Assembly (NCBI GenBank): GCA_030695685.1
Contig: JAUYPT010000078.1
Coordinates: forward strand, 1 to 35,169
Source of the DNA: Nanobdellota archaeon
Lineage (GTDB): Archaea > Nanobdellota > Nanobdellia > Woesearchaeales > GW2011-AR9
DNA: 35,169 nucleotides
Reading direction: 5' to 3'
The stretch's first letter is position 1. Every line of letters begins with the position of its first letter. The notes below the pieces were generated by a model. That model was not told the DNA's origin. It made no database searches and saw nothing but the letters and a program-made list of their open reading frames with translations. A program made the position numbers and the translations under genes. Of the stretch, positions 22,974 through 30,660 are shown one piece after another.

Positions 22974-23128
22974 GTCTGCCTGCGGGCCGTTCGCTTCGTG
23001 CTTTCTCGTCATGGTTTGATTTGGATAGCCGTAGGTTAGTCATAAAGAAAGCAACCAATAAACTAGGTGCAAGCAATGGCCGTTCTCAGCTTACCTCGTG
23101 GCCGGGCAGGCAGACTTAACTTAATACG
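22967..23128. ncRNA. Candidate structured RNA or cruciform element between two related genes
   Basis: TTAAGTCTGCCTGC (22970-22983) and its exact complement GCAGGCAGACTTAA (23106-23119) form a 14-bp stem. GTATTAAG and CTTAATAC at 22967-22974 and 23120-23128 add an outer option. Inside, GGCC pairs with GGCC (22985-22988 with 23100-23103), TGCTTTCT with AGAAAGCA (22999-23006 with 23046-23053), and AGGT/AAGC with GCTT/ACCT (23065-23096). This gives a three-way junction. A TATA-like TTATATAAA (22914-22922) lies upstream on the plus strand. The strand is uncertain. It fits no SRP, 5S, tRNA or C/D pattern I could find. Confidence 0.55.
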
Positions 23129-23171
23129 TACAATTAACAGAAAATAATAAATAGAAGCGTCATCTACCCCC

Positions 23172-23201
23172 ATGTTCTTAAGGACGTCTTTAGATGAATG
23201 A
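23172..23201 (+). other. Possible nine-codon leader frame overlapping the next start
   Basis: ATG at 23172 opens nine sense codons ending at TGA 23199-23201, which overlaps the ATG at 23194 in another frame. A TATA-like AATAATAAATAG around 23143-23153 would place the transcript start at about this ATG. The main Shine-Dalgarno site (23180-23184) lies inside it. Confidence 0.35.
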
Positions 23202-23661
23202 ATATCTTTTAGAAGCGCGGGAAGAGCTTAAACGGTTGGAACATATCATTTATGTTAGTTTGAAATATACAAGAACGGTCGATGTTCTTCGAAATGCCCT
23301 TAACAGGATGGTTAGTATGTTTGACTTGGTTGTTGACGCCTTCTTAGAAAAAGCAAAAGAAGAGGGCCTGATCGATTTATTTCCTAAAAGCCCTGCCCTG
23401 CGAGCCAAAAGAGTAGAGGAAATGTATCCTGAAGACAAAGAACTGCATCAGTATCTCGCGTTTTATGCCTTTCTCAAGAATATACTCAAAAAGGAATTTC
23501 AAAAAAGAGAAGAATATAGACGGCATGTGACGATGACATTAGAAATAGATAACTCCACAGCAGAAGTGAATATTGATAATTTAATGAATTGTGAGAAATA
23601 TGTGCATCTTTTTTACAACTATGCCCTCGAGAAGATTGACGGCATCAAAAACGAGGATTAG
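23194..23661 (+). CDS. Small helical protein, possibly HEPN-like, member 2 of a pair
   Basis: 155 residues, helical throughout except a short beta segment (H-V-T-M-T-L-E-I-D) near residues 108-118. The order of elements mirrors the gene at 22497: an N-terminal helical hairpin, a K-S-P segment (F-P-K-S-P), a Lys-rich middle, R-R-H-V, then a final helix ending in A-L-E-K-I. Sequence identity is low, so common descent is inferred. An AAGGA site (23180-23184) 9 nt before the ATG gives a Shine-Dalgarno start, and a 9-codon frame at 23172 overlaps it. Function unknown. Confidence 0.72.
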   Translation: MNEYLLEAREELKRLEHIIYVSLKYTRTVDVLRNALNRMVSMFDLVVDAFLEKAKEEGLIDLFPKSPALRAKRVEEMYPEDKELHQYLAFYAFLKNILKKEFQKREEYRRHVTMTLEIDNSTAEVNIDNLMNCEKYVHLFYNYALEKIDGIKNED

Positions 23662-23690
23662 TGTCTTATTGTAGAGATTAACAACAAAAA

Positions 23691-23700
23691 TATTAAATAC
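23691..23700 (+). promoter_or_regulatory. TATA box of the MinD-like gene
   Basis: TATTAAATAC centred at 23696 is 27 nt before the ATG at 23723. Confidence 0.6.
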
Positions 23701-23722
23701 CTTCTTTATTTAATCTCCTGTA

Positions 23723-24439
23723 ATGACTAAATTTGTGGCATTAATATCGGGAAAGGGAGGAACCGGCAAAACAACGTCGACGCTTAATATTGGCCATGCT
23801 CTGAAAGAGCGGGACAGAAAAGTAATTCTTCTTGATGCCAACCTCGTGACGCCAAACTTGGCAATCCAGCTGGGATTTATCAACCCTGAAGGAACAATCA
23901 ACAAATTTCTCCGAAAAGAAAAAGATCTCAAGGAGATTATGTATCTTCATGAAAGCGGCTTGTCCTTAATCCCAGCATCGCCGTCATACCATGAATTCCA
24001 GAAAACGAATTCACAGGATTTAACAGAGATTTTTGAACACCTTGATAATATGGCAGATTTTGTCCTTGTCGATGCGCCGAGCGGGTTAGGATATGATGTT
24101 AACCAGGTGCTTAAAAATTGTGATGAAACGGTTCTTGTTGTTAACCCTAATTTAAGTTCAATGATGGACGCCCTTAAAACGATTCAGCTGGCGAAAGTAA
24201 ATCAAACATTCATTGTCGGCATCATCCTTAATATGACCCATCGCGGCTGGAACGAGATGAAACCACAGGAGGTGGAGGAAATACTAGGATACCCTATTAT
24301 TGCCAACATTAAACACGACCGCAAAGTGCGAAAATCAGTCCATCTGCAGACACCGCTTCATTATATGTATCCCCGTTCTAGGTCAGCACGGGAATTCAAT
24401 AAAGTGGCAGCAGTTCTCTGCCATGAGCAGACACTATGA
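23723..24439 (+). CDS. MinD/ParA-type deviant Walker ATPase
   Basis: 238 residues. The deviant Walker A motif K-G-G-T-G-K-T-T (11-18), with the signature lysine, is followed by L-L-D-A-N-L-V-T-P-N (switch I-like) and L-V-D-A-P-S-G-L (switch II). The family positions cell-division or membrane complexes, or carries cargo such as Fe-S intermediates. This one resembles archaeal MinD more than plasmid ParA, but lacks a clear amphipathic membrane-targeting helix at its end. The following gene encodes a membrane protein overlapping by 4 nt (ATGA), a probable partner. Confidence 0.9.
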   Translation: MTKFVALISGKGGTGKTTSTLNIGHALKERDRKVILLDANLVTPNLAIQLGFINPEGTINKFLRKEKDLKEIMYLHESGLSLIPASPSYHEFQKTNSQDLTEIFEHLDNMADFVLVDAPSGLGYDVNQVLKNCDETVLVVNPNLSSMMDALKTIQLAKVNQTFIVGIILNMTHRGWNEMKPQEVEEILGYPIIANIKHDRKVRKSVHLQTPLHYMYPRSRSAREFNKVAAVLCHEQTL

Positions 24440-24936
24440 AAGAAGTACGCAAACAAGAATTACTACGGAAAGGCTGGAGCCAGCGGGAAATTACCACAGC
24501 GGAAGCTATTGTCGATCGGAAATTGCCGCATGATGTCTTTTTTTCTCAAATTGTTTTCTGGAGCGCTCTTTTAGTGATTGTTATAGGGAATATTATCGTT
24601 TCTTTTGTTGCTATTCCTTTCCTGATGTTTCTGAACCAATGGCAGTTGTATGTCATGATTATTATTTTAGCCGGAATGATTGGATTTCTCTATAATTTTC
24701 TGATCAATGACATCGGCCATCTGGAACGGAAGCATCATGTGACAGCAAGTATTTTAATACCGGTTTTAGCAGTGGTTAATCTCCTCATTGTCGTCTTTGT
24801 CGCTAATACATTAATCATGGATTTAGGCATCAAGAACGATGTGCATAATCCTTGGGCATTAAGCATTGTTTTTGCGGTTGCATTTATTCTTCCTTTTATT
24901 GCCGATCAGATACGGCTGGCTTTTAAAAGAAATTAA
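24436..24936 (+). CDS. Four-helix membrane protein, probable partner of the MinD-like ATPase
   Basis: 166 residues. The first 33 residues are cytoplasmic and charged (R-K-G-W-S-Q-R-E-I is notable). Four membrane segments are predicted at about 38-66, 70-90, 103-128 and 140-158. No enzymatic motif is seen. The start overlaps the ATPase stop by 4 nt, so the two are translationally coupled. A membrane anchor or recruiter for the ATPase is the simplest reading, but that is inference. No named family is recognised. Confidence 0.8.
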   Translation: MKEVRKQELLRKGWSQREITTAEAIVDRKLPHDVFFSQIVFWSALLVIVIGNIIVSFVAIPFLMFLNQWQLYVMIIILAGMIGFLYNFLINDIGHLERKHHVTASILIPVLAVVNLLIVVFVANTLIMDLGIKNDVHNPWALSIVFAVAFILPFIADQIRLAFKRN

Positions 24937-24967
24937 TAAGATCATATACTAAAAGATACTCCCAATT

Positions 24968-25922
24968 TCAACGACTACGTAATGCAGAAATATCATAAAC
25001 CATTCCCGGAGTAAGCAGAAGATAGATTCCATCTTCGGACAAAGCGTGATAATGAATATATGCCTGACCACTCGCTCCGTGAACTTCCATACCATTGCCG
25101 CGGAAAACGCCGGTGATTGGTTCATCAAGGCCAATCCCCAAGTGATCTTGATACTCATTTACTAATTCAAATAAATCTTCTTCTCTGCCTCGCTCGGCAA
25201 CGTGCTGGTCGATGCCAACATTCTGCAGGAAACCAAAACCGTTGATATGATCACCAATGACTATTCTATTGGTGCTGGTATCCCCGCGAATAAGAAAAGA
25301 ACCCATAATTGACGCACCGGGCAGATGTTCCCCCTACAACACCGCCTCTGTCCAAAACTCCACGCAGTTCATCCATAAACTTGGTGCCAAGATAAGCATC
25401 AGCAAGACGCCATTGCCTGCCGCCGGTAAACCATACCCCTCGTGCAGTCTGGAGCGGCTCTACAAACTCTTCTGTATCTGCTACCGTTGGAGTTCGGGTA
25501 TGAAGCAAGGTAATATTCCGCAGATAAACCTGCCTTAGTTGATAATCTAAATCGCCGTCATCAACACAGGCATTGCCCGGTGGCACCGGACAATCCGGCA
25601 ATGCTGTCGGAACAACAACAACTGGAAGATCTGCCCAAGACTCAGAATCAGGATCAATAGCATCACGAAAAAGCCGTGAGCCGTTAAGACCATAATTGCC
25701 GCCGCCGTCAATGATGATAGTGCCGTGAGGATAACCATGAACTGCAGGATAACCTGGCCGTTTTGGATCCGCTGTTTCTAGTTCAGGAATATCGACAGGA
25801 TAACTTCTTTCTGCAGGAGGAGTTTCCATCGGTGTTGGTGAAACCATTGTATCTGGCCCACAAGCCATAACAAGAGAGATTAATGTTGCTGCAACGTTTC
25901 TGTTCATATTCTCACTCTTCAT
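24968..25922 (-). pseudogene. Cyanophycinase-like peptidase S51 lipoprotein with a frameshift at the catalytic serine
   Basis: Two overlapping frames together encode one S51-family protein of about 317 residues. The first frame (25922 to about 25319) has a signal peptide with lipobox (L-V-M-A-C), a G-G-G-N-Y-G-L-N-G loop and V-W-F-T-G-G-R-Q, and reads into G-T-S-A. The second frame (25306 to 24968, entered at 25319) continues G-A-S-I-M-G-S and D-Q-H-V-A-E-R-G-R-E-E-D-L and G-I-G-L-D-E. Removing one C in the GGG/CCC at 25319-25321 restores G-T-S-A-G-A-S, the nucleophile elbow. The start overlaps secD by 11 nt; ATG at 25907 is an alternative. Sequencing error or recent decay are both possible. 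Confidence 0.85.
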
Positions 25923-27495
25923 GATTTAACAAATGCTCAATGATAACAGCGTATGCCGGCCGGGCGACAAAAACACCAAAGGTAACGCCGGCGATTGTTG
26001 TTAATGCAAACCCTTTCAACAATCCTGCACCTGCCCATAACAAGGGCAGCATGCCGGCAATGGTCGTTAAATATGCGCCCATGACAACGAACATGGCATT
26101 TTTAATTCTCTTTTTCCAATCCGTTTCTGCTGCTCCTTTTACTGTTTCATCAGTAATGATAATAAAATGATCAACACCTGTCCCAATGGAAATGATAATC
26201 CCGGCAATAGCTGCTAAATCTAAATTCCAGCCAACGAAAGCAGCAAATCCCAAGAGCATGATTAATTCTGATAATAAACAAAAAACCATCGGAAGAATAA
26301 CTTTTAATTGGCGGTAGCGCACAAAGATAACCACAATAACAGCAGCAAGAGCTAAGATACCAACGATAAAGATATTATTCAAAAATTCTTTTCCTAAAGA
26401 AGGGGAAATAGTATCAAATTTAACGATATCTAATTTAACCGGCAAACTTCCCGTAATAATAATCGTCTGCAGCCGTTTCATTTCCGATAAAGAATTGGTT
26501 ACTGCTTCCGCTTCCGTTCTGCCCGCGCCGGATCCTGTAATTTGAACGCTCGTTGCCGCCTGGCCTTTCAAGCTGGAAACAATACGCAGGCGATCAACTT
26601 CGGCGTCATCTAAAAACAAGGTTAAATCTTCACTTAAATAAGAGCCTTCCACAATGGTTAATTTTTCAGTAGCTTTTGCTTGACGCTGTGCTGCTTCGGG
26701 GCTTAAGGTAATGCTAAAGAAAAAACTGCAGGCATAACTGCCATCGGCAAGACGGCCGCAGCCCCGCTGAGGGTCAATACCAGAACATTCTGCTGACCGG
26801 CAGACATAGGTAATATCTTCCTTGCCGCCAAAGAAAACGGTATTGTTGCCTATTTTTGCTTCAAACTTTCCCTGCCGGGCGAGAAGATTTTTCACTTCTT
26901 CTTCATTAACACCGGCAATCTCAATTAAAATAAATTTACCCCCGCTCAGATCCGACGCCGACCGGACAACAATATCACTCAAGCCAAAAACGTTCAGCCG
27001 TTCTGTTAAACTGGCAATAGTAATTTCTAATTCGTCAGCAGTAATTTCTGTTGCCGGCTTGAGCAGCACTCGTATACCGCCTTCAAGATCCAATCCCTTG
27101 CGTAAGTTTGTAAATGGTATATCTGATACTTTGAGGCCAAGATCAACAACGCCTTGCGAATCTGCCGTCGTCAAAAGAGTGTACGTATTGCGGTCTGTTT
27201 CCACACGAAGCGTAGTATTGCCTTCAACAGCACTGACCACAGAATAATAATCCTGCAATGACGTTATCTCCTGGCGATTAAGAGAAAGTATTTTTTCCCG
27301 TGCAGAAGACATCGTTGTGGGAGAGGGATTTTCAAGACCGGCATCAGCAGCAGAAGAATTTTGAGAAACGTGGCGAATAATAACACCGTCATGCCCAAAA
27401 ATCTGCGGTTTAATCGCAATAACAGAAAATAACAGGAACAGCAGTAACAGCATCACTCTCCAATTGAGGAGTAATTTCTTAAAAGCGGGTTTCAT
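25912..27495 (-). CDS. secD: Protein-export membrane protein SecD
   Basis: 527 residues. SecD works with SecF in a proton- or ion-driven complex that assists translocation after SecYEG. An N-terminal membrane segment (about 12-29) is followed by a large outside domain with G-L-D-L-E-G-G-I-R-V-L-L, the hallmark D1 motif, and then five further membrane segments in the last 160 residues, including G-I-I-I-S-I-G-T-G-V-D-H-F-I-I-I-T-D-E. The start overlaps the secF stop by 17 nt, and the archaeal F-then-D gene order is kept. Confidence 0.96.
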   Translation of the reverse strand: MKPAFKKLLLNWRVMLLLLFLLFSVIAIKPQIFGHDGVIIRHVSQNSSAADAGLENPSPTTMSSAREKILSLNRQEITSLQDYYSVVSAVEGNTTLRVETDRNTYTLLTTADSQGVVDLGLKVSDIPFTNLRKGLDLEGGIRVLLKPATEITADELEITIASLTERLNVFGLSDIVVRSASDLSGGKFILIEIAGVNEEEVKNLLARQGKFEAKIGNNTVFFGGKEDITYVCRSAECSGIDPQRGCGRLADGSYACSFFFSITLSPEAAQRQAKATEKLTIVEGSYLSEDLTLFLDDAEVDRLRIVSSLKGQAATSVQITGSGAGRTEAEAVTNSLSEMKRLQTIIITGSLPVKLDIVKFDTISPSLGKEFLNNIFIVGILALAAVIVVIFVRYRQLKVILPMVFCLLSELIMLLGFAAFVGWNLDLAAIAGIIISIGTGVDHFIIITDETVKGAAETDWKKRIKNAMFVVMGAYLTTIAGMLPLLWAGAGLLKGFALTTIAGVTFGVFVARPAYAVIIEHLLNHEE

Positions 27496-28402
27496 CAGTT
27501 ACTTTTCCTCCTTTCAATGTCTTTTCGTGATAGAGACGGAGCGTGCCAACATTTTGAATCCAGGTCATAATAATATCAACAAATAATCCAATCAGCAAAA
27601 TAACCATGATTTGTTTTACAACATCGTTGCTGACAAAAATTAATGTTACGACCACTGCTGCAATCGCAGTTGTAGTCATGGTTAATCCTGTTTTAATAGC
27701 GCTGTAAATCCTTTCCATTACTGGCAGATCCTGCCTCTTAAAGAAACGAGACCCTAATAGAATATCAGTATCAACAGAATATCCAATGAGCATGAGAAAG
27801 GCAGCAACACCGGCAGTGCTTAATTTCATGCCTGTAAGATTAAAAATTGCTATCGTAACAACAATGTCAGAAAATGCCGCCAAAATGACGGTCAAGCTTG
27901 GAATAAGAGTTCTAAAATAGAGAAAGACGACAGCAGCCATCAGCACAAACGCAATTAATAAGGCAATTGCTGTCTGCTTAAAGAAACTTTTTCCCAACGA
28001 CGAGCCAATAATTTCAACACTATAATTTTCCTTTGTAAGTATAACTTTCTGTCCAAGAACAGAAAGCAGATTATCAATGTCGCTGCTTTCCTGGAGATCA
28101 GTATCGATAGCAAGACTCACAACACTGCCGGCTGTGGTTATAGTTCGTACTAAAATTTCCGTATCTGGAAAATTCTCCTGCAGAAAACGCTGTAAAGCTA
28201 TGGAATCAATGGAACCATCATCATTAACCGTTATCGTCGAGCCACCTTTTAACGTAATTCCTTTATTGACAAAATCACCTGTTTCGGCATACTGCCAGCC
28301 AATTTGCAGGAATGAACCGACTAATAGTAAGAAAGGAAAAAGGAGAAGATATTTGTACTGCTGTTCGTAAAATTTCTTGACAGAATCAAGCATCGATGTC
28401 AT
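27479..28402 (-). CDS. secF: Protein-export membrane protein SecF
   Basis: 307 residues. SecF has a first membrane helix at about 17-33, then a short outside domain with I-T-L-K-G-G-S-T-I-T-V, and five helices including L-M-L-I-G-Y-S-V-D-T-D-I-L-L-G-S-R-F, the conserved motif of the family. A TATA-like element (28426-28433 on the minus strand) lies 27 nt upstream, so the operon secF-secD-S51 peptidase is probably leaderless at its head. Another ATG at codon 4 is possible. Confidence 0.96.
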   Translation of the reverse strand: MTSMLDSVKKFYEQQYKYLLLFPFLLLVGSFLQIGWQYAETGDFVNKGITLKGGSTITVNDDGSIDSIALQRFLQENFPDTEILVRTITTAGSVVSLAIDTDLQESSDIDNLLSVLGQKVILTKENYSVEIIGSSLGKSFFKQTAIALLIAFVLMAAVVFLYFRTLIPSLTVILAAFSDIVVTIAIFNLTGMKLSTAGVAAFLMLIGYSVDTDILLGSRFFKRQDLPVMERIYSAIKTGLTMTTTAIAAVVVTLIFVSNDVVKQIMVILLIGLFVDIIMTWIQNVGTLRLYHEKTLKGGKVTDETRF

Positions 28403-28425
28403 CGTTGAGCTTGATTGATGAATGG

Positions 28426-28433
28426 TATATAAA
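28426..28433 (-). promoter_or_regulatory. TATA box of secF
   Basis: TTTATATA on the minus strand lies 27 nt before the secF ATG. The divergent gene at 28554 uses a different element (28525-28533). Confidence 0.6.
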
Positions 28434-28463
28434 GATTATGATGGTAATTTGCTGGTTCGAAAC

Positions 28464-28489
28464 TTTGCACAAAAAGCCTTTTTTGCAAA
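28464..28489. repeat. Imperfect palindrome between secF and the STAS/ATPase gene
   Basis: TTTGCACAAAA and TTTTTTGCAAA are 11-bp arms with one mismatch around a short centre. Positioned between two divergent promoters, it could be an operator or a hairpin. Confidence 0.45.
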
Positions 28490-28553
28490 TTTACACAATT
28501 ATAGATTCTCTAGTTAATATATCATTATAAAAGAGTTTTAAGAAAATAATTTT

Positions 28554-29366
28554 GTGAAAATTGTTATACCAGACTCCGATGATCCATTTGAACAGGCAGT
28601 CGATTGTTTTAAAGCCATTCAAAGTTTGGATCAAAATGATAAAATTGATTTAAGTAAAGTCTTATGGATTAGTCCTTTTGTTGCTTTAATGTTAAGTCAT
28701 AAAATTGAGGAATTACGTTTAAAAGGACATTCTTTAGATATAATAAAACCAGAATCTGTTAAAGTGCAAAATTATTTACAAAAGATTGGATTTCCTTTAG
28801 GTAGCGATTATATAAAAGGAAATACTGCTTTTCCGATAAAGCATTTTAACTCGAATCCAGAAAAAGCCATTGTAGATCTTTATAAATATATAGAATCGAC
28901 ATTCCCGGTGGAACTGAGGGGAAATACTATAAATTATATTCTTAGTGAATTAGTTGATAATGTGGATCAACATTCGAAGTATTCAACTGCTACAGTATTA
29001 GCACAATACTATCCTTTAAAAAAGTATATTGATATTGGAGTAGTAGACAATGGTTACTCCATCCCAGGAGTATTTACAGATAACGGAATCGACTTTGTGG
29101 AAGACCATAATGCGATTAAGTTAGCACTAGAGGGTGTTTCTACCAAAAATGAAGAGGGTAGAGGTAAAGGGTTACAATCGACGAGTAAATTAACAACCAA
29201 AGAATTAAAAGGTACACTTTATGCTTTTTCTAGAAACGGAGCAATGGTATTAACAGAAAATGTTAGAGAAGCATATAAACTTCAAGACACTCAATTGAAA
29301 GGAACACTGATATATTTAAGATTTGCCGTGCCTAAAACTAGCGTTAACCTTACTCCCTATTACTAA
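28554..29366 (+). CDS. STAS-like plus GHKL-type ATPase domain protein
   Basis: 270 residues beginning with GTG. Residues about 1-75 resemble a STAS-type fold (D-L-S-K-V-L-W-I-S-P-F and an amphipathic helix). The rest is a GHKL ATPase of the histidine-kinase/anti-sigma type: N box E132-L-V-D-N135, G1 box D165-N-G (V-V-D-N-G-Y-S), and G2 box G-R-G-K-G-L (202-207). No phospho-acceptor His domain is seen. A TTATAAAAG element (28525-28533) is 25 nt before the GTG, so it is leaderless. The next gene is a DUF4325-like protein 2 nt later. The gene is A+T-rich. Sigma factors are absent in archaea, so the target is unknown. Confidence 0.82.
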   Translation: MKIVIPDSDDPFEQAVDCFKAIQSLDQNDKIDLSKVLWISPFVALMLSHKIEELRLKGHSLDIIKPESVKVQNYLQKIGFPLGSDYIKGNTAFPIKHFNSNPEKAIVDLYKYIESTFPVELRGNTINYILSELVDNVDQHSKYSTATVLAQYYPLKKYIDIGVVDNGYSIPGVFTDNGIDFVEDHNAIKLALEGVSTKNEEGRGKGLQSTSKLTTKELKGTLYAFSRNGAMVLTENVREAYKLQDTQLKGTLIYLRFAVPKTSVNLTPYY

Positions 29367-29367
29367 A

Positions 29368-29655
29368 ATGAAAACTATTTGTGTTTTAGAGCAACTGGAC
29401 GAATATCTTTCAACAAGAAATAGTATTAAAAGTTTTTTCATTTATATAGAAAATCTCCCTGAAACAGAAATATGCTTAGATTTTACAAATATTAAATTCA
29501 TTTCACGCTCTTCTGCTGATGAGTATTTAAAGCAAAAAAAAGCATCATTAAAGATCATTTATGAAAAGAATATGCCTAATGAGATAAAACACATTTTAAT
29601 ATCTGTTTCAGGGAATTCTGAGAATTTTCGTCAAACAAATGTAATTCCTTGCTAA
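29368..29655 (+). CDS. DUF4325/STAS-like partner protein
   Basis: 95 residues from the ATG at 29368. The segment C-L-D-F-T-N-I-K-F-I-S-R-S-S-A-D-E-Y matches the DUF4325 core, in which a conserved D-F-T-(N/G)-(I/V)-X-F-(I/V)-(S/G) strand is followed by S-X-A-D/E. A Lys-rich helix and the N-M-P-N-E-I-K segment close the fold. It follows the ATPase stop by 1 nt. An upstream start (29323) lies inside the ATPase frame and is rejected. DUF4325 proteins often pair with GHKL ATPases. Confidence 0.78.
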   Translation: MKTICVLEQLDEYLSTRNSIKSFFIYIENLPETEICLDFTNIKFISRSSADEYLKQKKASLKIIYEKNMPNEIKHILISVSGNSENFRQTNVIPC

Positions 29656-29674
29656 ATTCGATCATCCCATAACA

Positions 29675-29683
29675 TTTATAAAC
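29675..29683 (+). promoter_or_regulatory. TATA box of the ABC exporter genes
   Basis: TTTATAAAC centred at 29679 is 26 nt before the GTG start at 29705. Confidence 0.6.
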
Positions 29684-29704
29684 ATTAATTAACTTTCCTG
29701 TACT

Positions 29705-30649
29705 GTGGAATTGTTAGAATTACGAGGAGTTGGTAAAGCGTTTAAGGAGGCGCAGATTCTGAAGAATGTTGATATCATTATTGAAGAAGGCGACATTCTC
29801 GGCGTCATCGGCCAATCCGGCGGCGGCAAAACGACACTGCTTAATCTGATTACTGGTTTCATCGAACCAAGTGAAGGAGAAATTTTATATTATTCTAAAG
29901 CGTATAATGAAAAACGGGATTTAAATGAAAATTTACACAAAATAAAACGGTTTTTTGGATTCACACCGCAGCATAATTCATTTTATCCTAAATTAACGGT
30001 GAAGGAAAACCTGCTTCATTTTGGAAGGTTATATGATCTTGATGAAGCAACATTAAATACCAATATCAAGAACCTGCTTCAGTTCACCCGCCTTAGCGAC
30101 CAACAACATAAGATTGCCGACCAACTTTCCGGCGGAATGCAGAAAAGACTGGATATTTCCTGCAGCCTTGTCCATAAGCCAAAAATTTTAATACTGGACG
30201 AGCCGACGGCGGATTTAGACCCAATCTTACAGAAAGAAATTCTTCACTTGCTGCAGGAAGTGAACAAGCAAGGCGTTACCATCATTATTGCTTCTCACCA
30301 GCTCGACAGCATCGAACAAACATGCAATAAAGTAGCCATAGTTCATGGCGGAACTATCCAGTGTCACGGTTTGCTCGACGACATTCGAAATCCACCGGCG
30401 CAGGATCATTTTACGATTAGCATCTCCGCAGATGAAAAAGAACAAATCATGAACCGGCTTAAGACCTATCCTATTAAAAAAATTATTGAGCGTGGCAATT
30501 CCCTGGTCATTTATCCTGCTGATGCCGAAAGGACGATGGCCAGAGTATTAAGTTTGGTCAAGTCAGATCATTTAAAGCTGCATACAATGCACCTGCGCAA
30601 ACAGTCGTTAAGTGACGTCTTTGAAAAAATAGTCCACGACCAACAATAG
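29705..30649 (+). CDS. ABC transporter ATP-binding protein
   Basis: 314 residues, GTG start at leaderless distance from a TATA box. Walker A G-Q-S-G-G-G-K-T (36-43), Q-loop T-P-Q-H-N (87-91), signature L-S-G-G-M-Q (141-146), Walker B I-L-I-L-D-E-P (161-167) and H-loop A-S-H-Q (196-199) are all intact. A C-terminal regulatory-like region of about 85 residues follows, as in CcmA/DRA-type exporters. It is followed 11 nt later by the membrane subunit. Confidence 0.95.
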   Translation: MELLELRGVGKAFKEAQILKNVDIIIEEGDILGVIGQSGGGKTTLLNLITGFIEPSEGEILYYSKAYNEKRDLNENLHKIKRFFGFTPQHNSFYPKLTVKENLLHFGRLYDLDEATLNTNIKNLLQFTRLSDQQHKIADQLSGGMQKRLDISCSLVHKPKILILDEPTADLDPILQKEILHLLQEVNKQGVTIIIASHQLDSIEQTCNKVAIVHGGTIQCHGLLDDIRNPPAQDHFTISISADEKEQIMNRLKTYPIKKIIERGNSLVIYPADAERTMARVLSLVKSDHLKLHTMHLRKQSLSDVFEKIVHDQQ

Positions 30650-30660
30650 AAATAAAAGAT

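Noticed and set aside
22967..23128. Mobile element (MITE) with terminal inverted repeats
   Set aside because: The 14-bp arms are consistent with a MITE, but internal stems form a coherent junction and no target-site duplication is seen, so it was scored as an RNA candidate first. Copies elsewhere would reverse this.
22967..23128. 5S rRNA or SRP RNA
   Set aside because: A three-way junction suits both, but the conserved C-C-G-A-A-C loop of 5S and the G-G-A-A-type SRP helix 8 sequence are missing.
24968..25306. Separate small gene at 24968-25306
   Set aside because: Its sequence continues the S51 peptidase of the adjoining frame; the two are better explained as one frameshifted gene.
29323..29655. 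DUF4325 gene starting at 29323
   Set aside because: Its first 15 codons overlap the ATPase frame and lack family similarity; ATG 29368 directly follows the ATPase stop.
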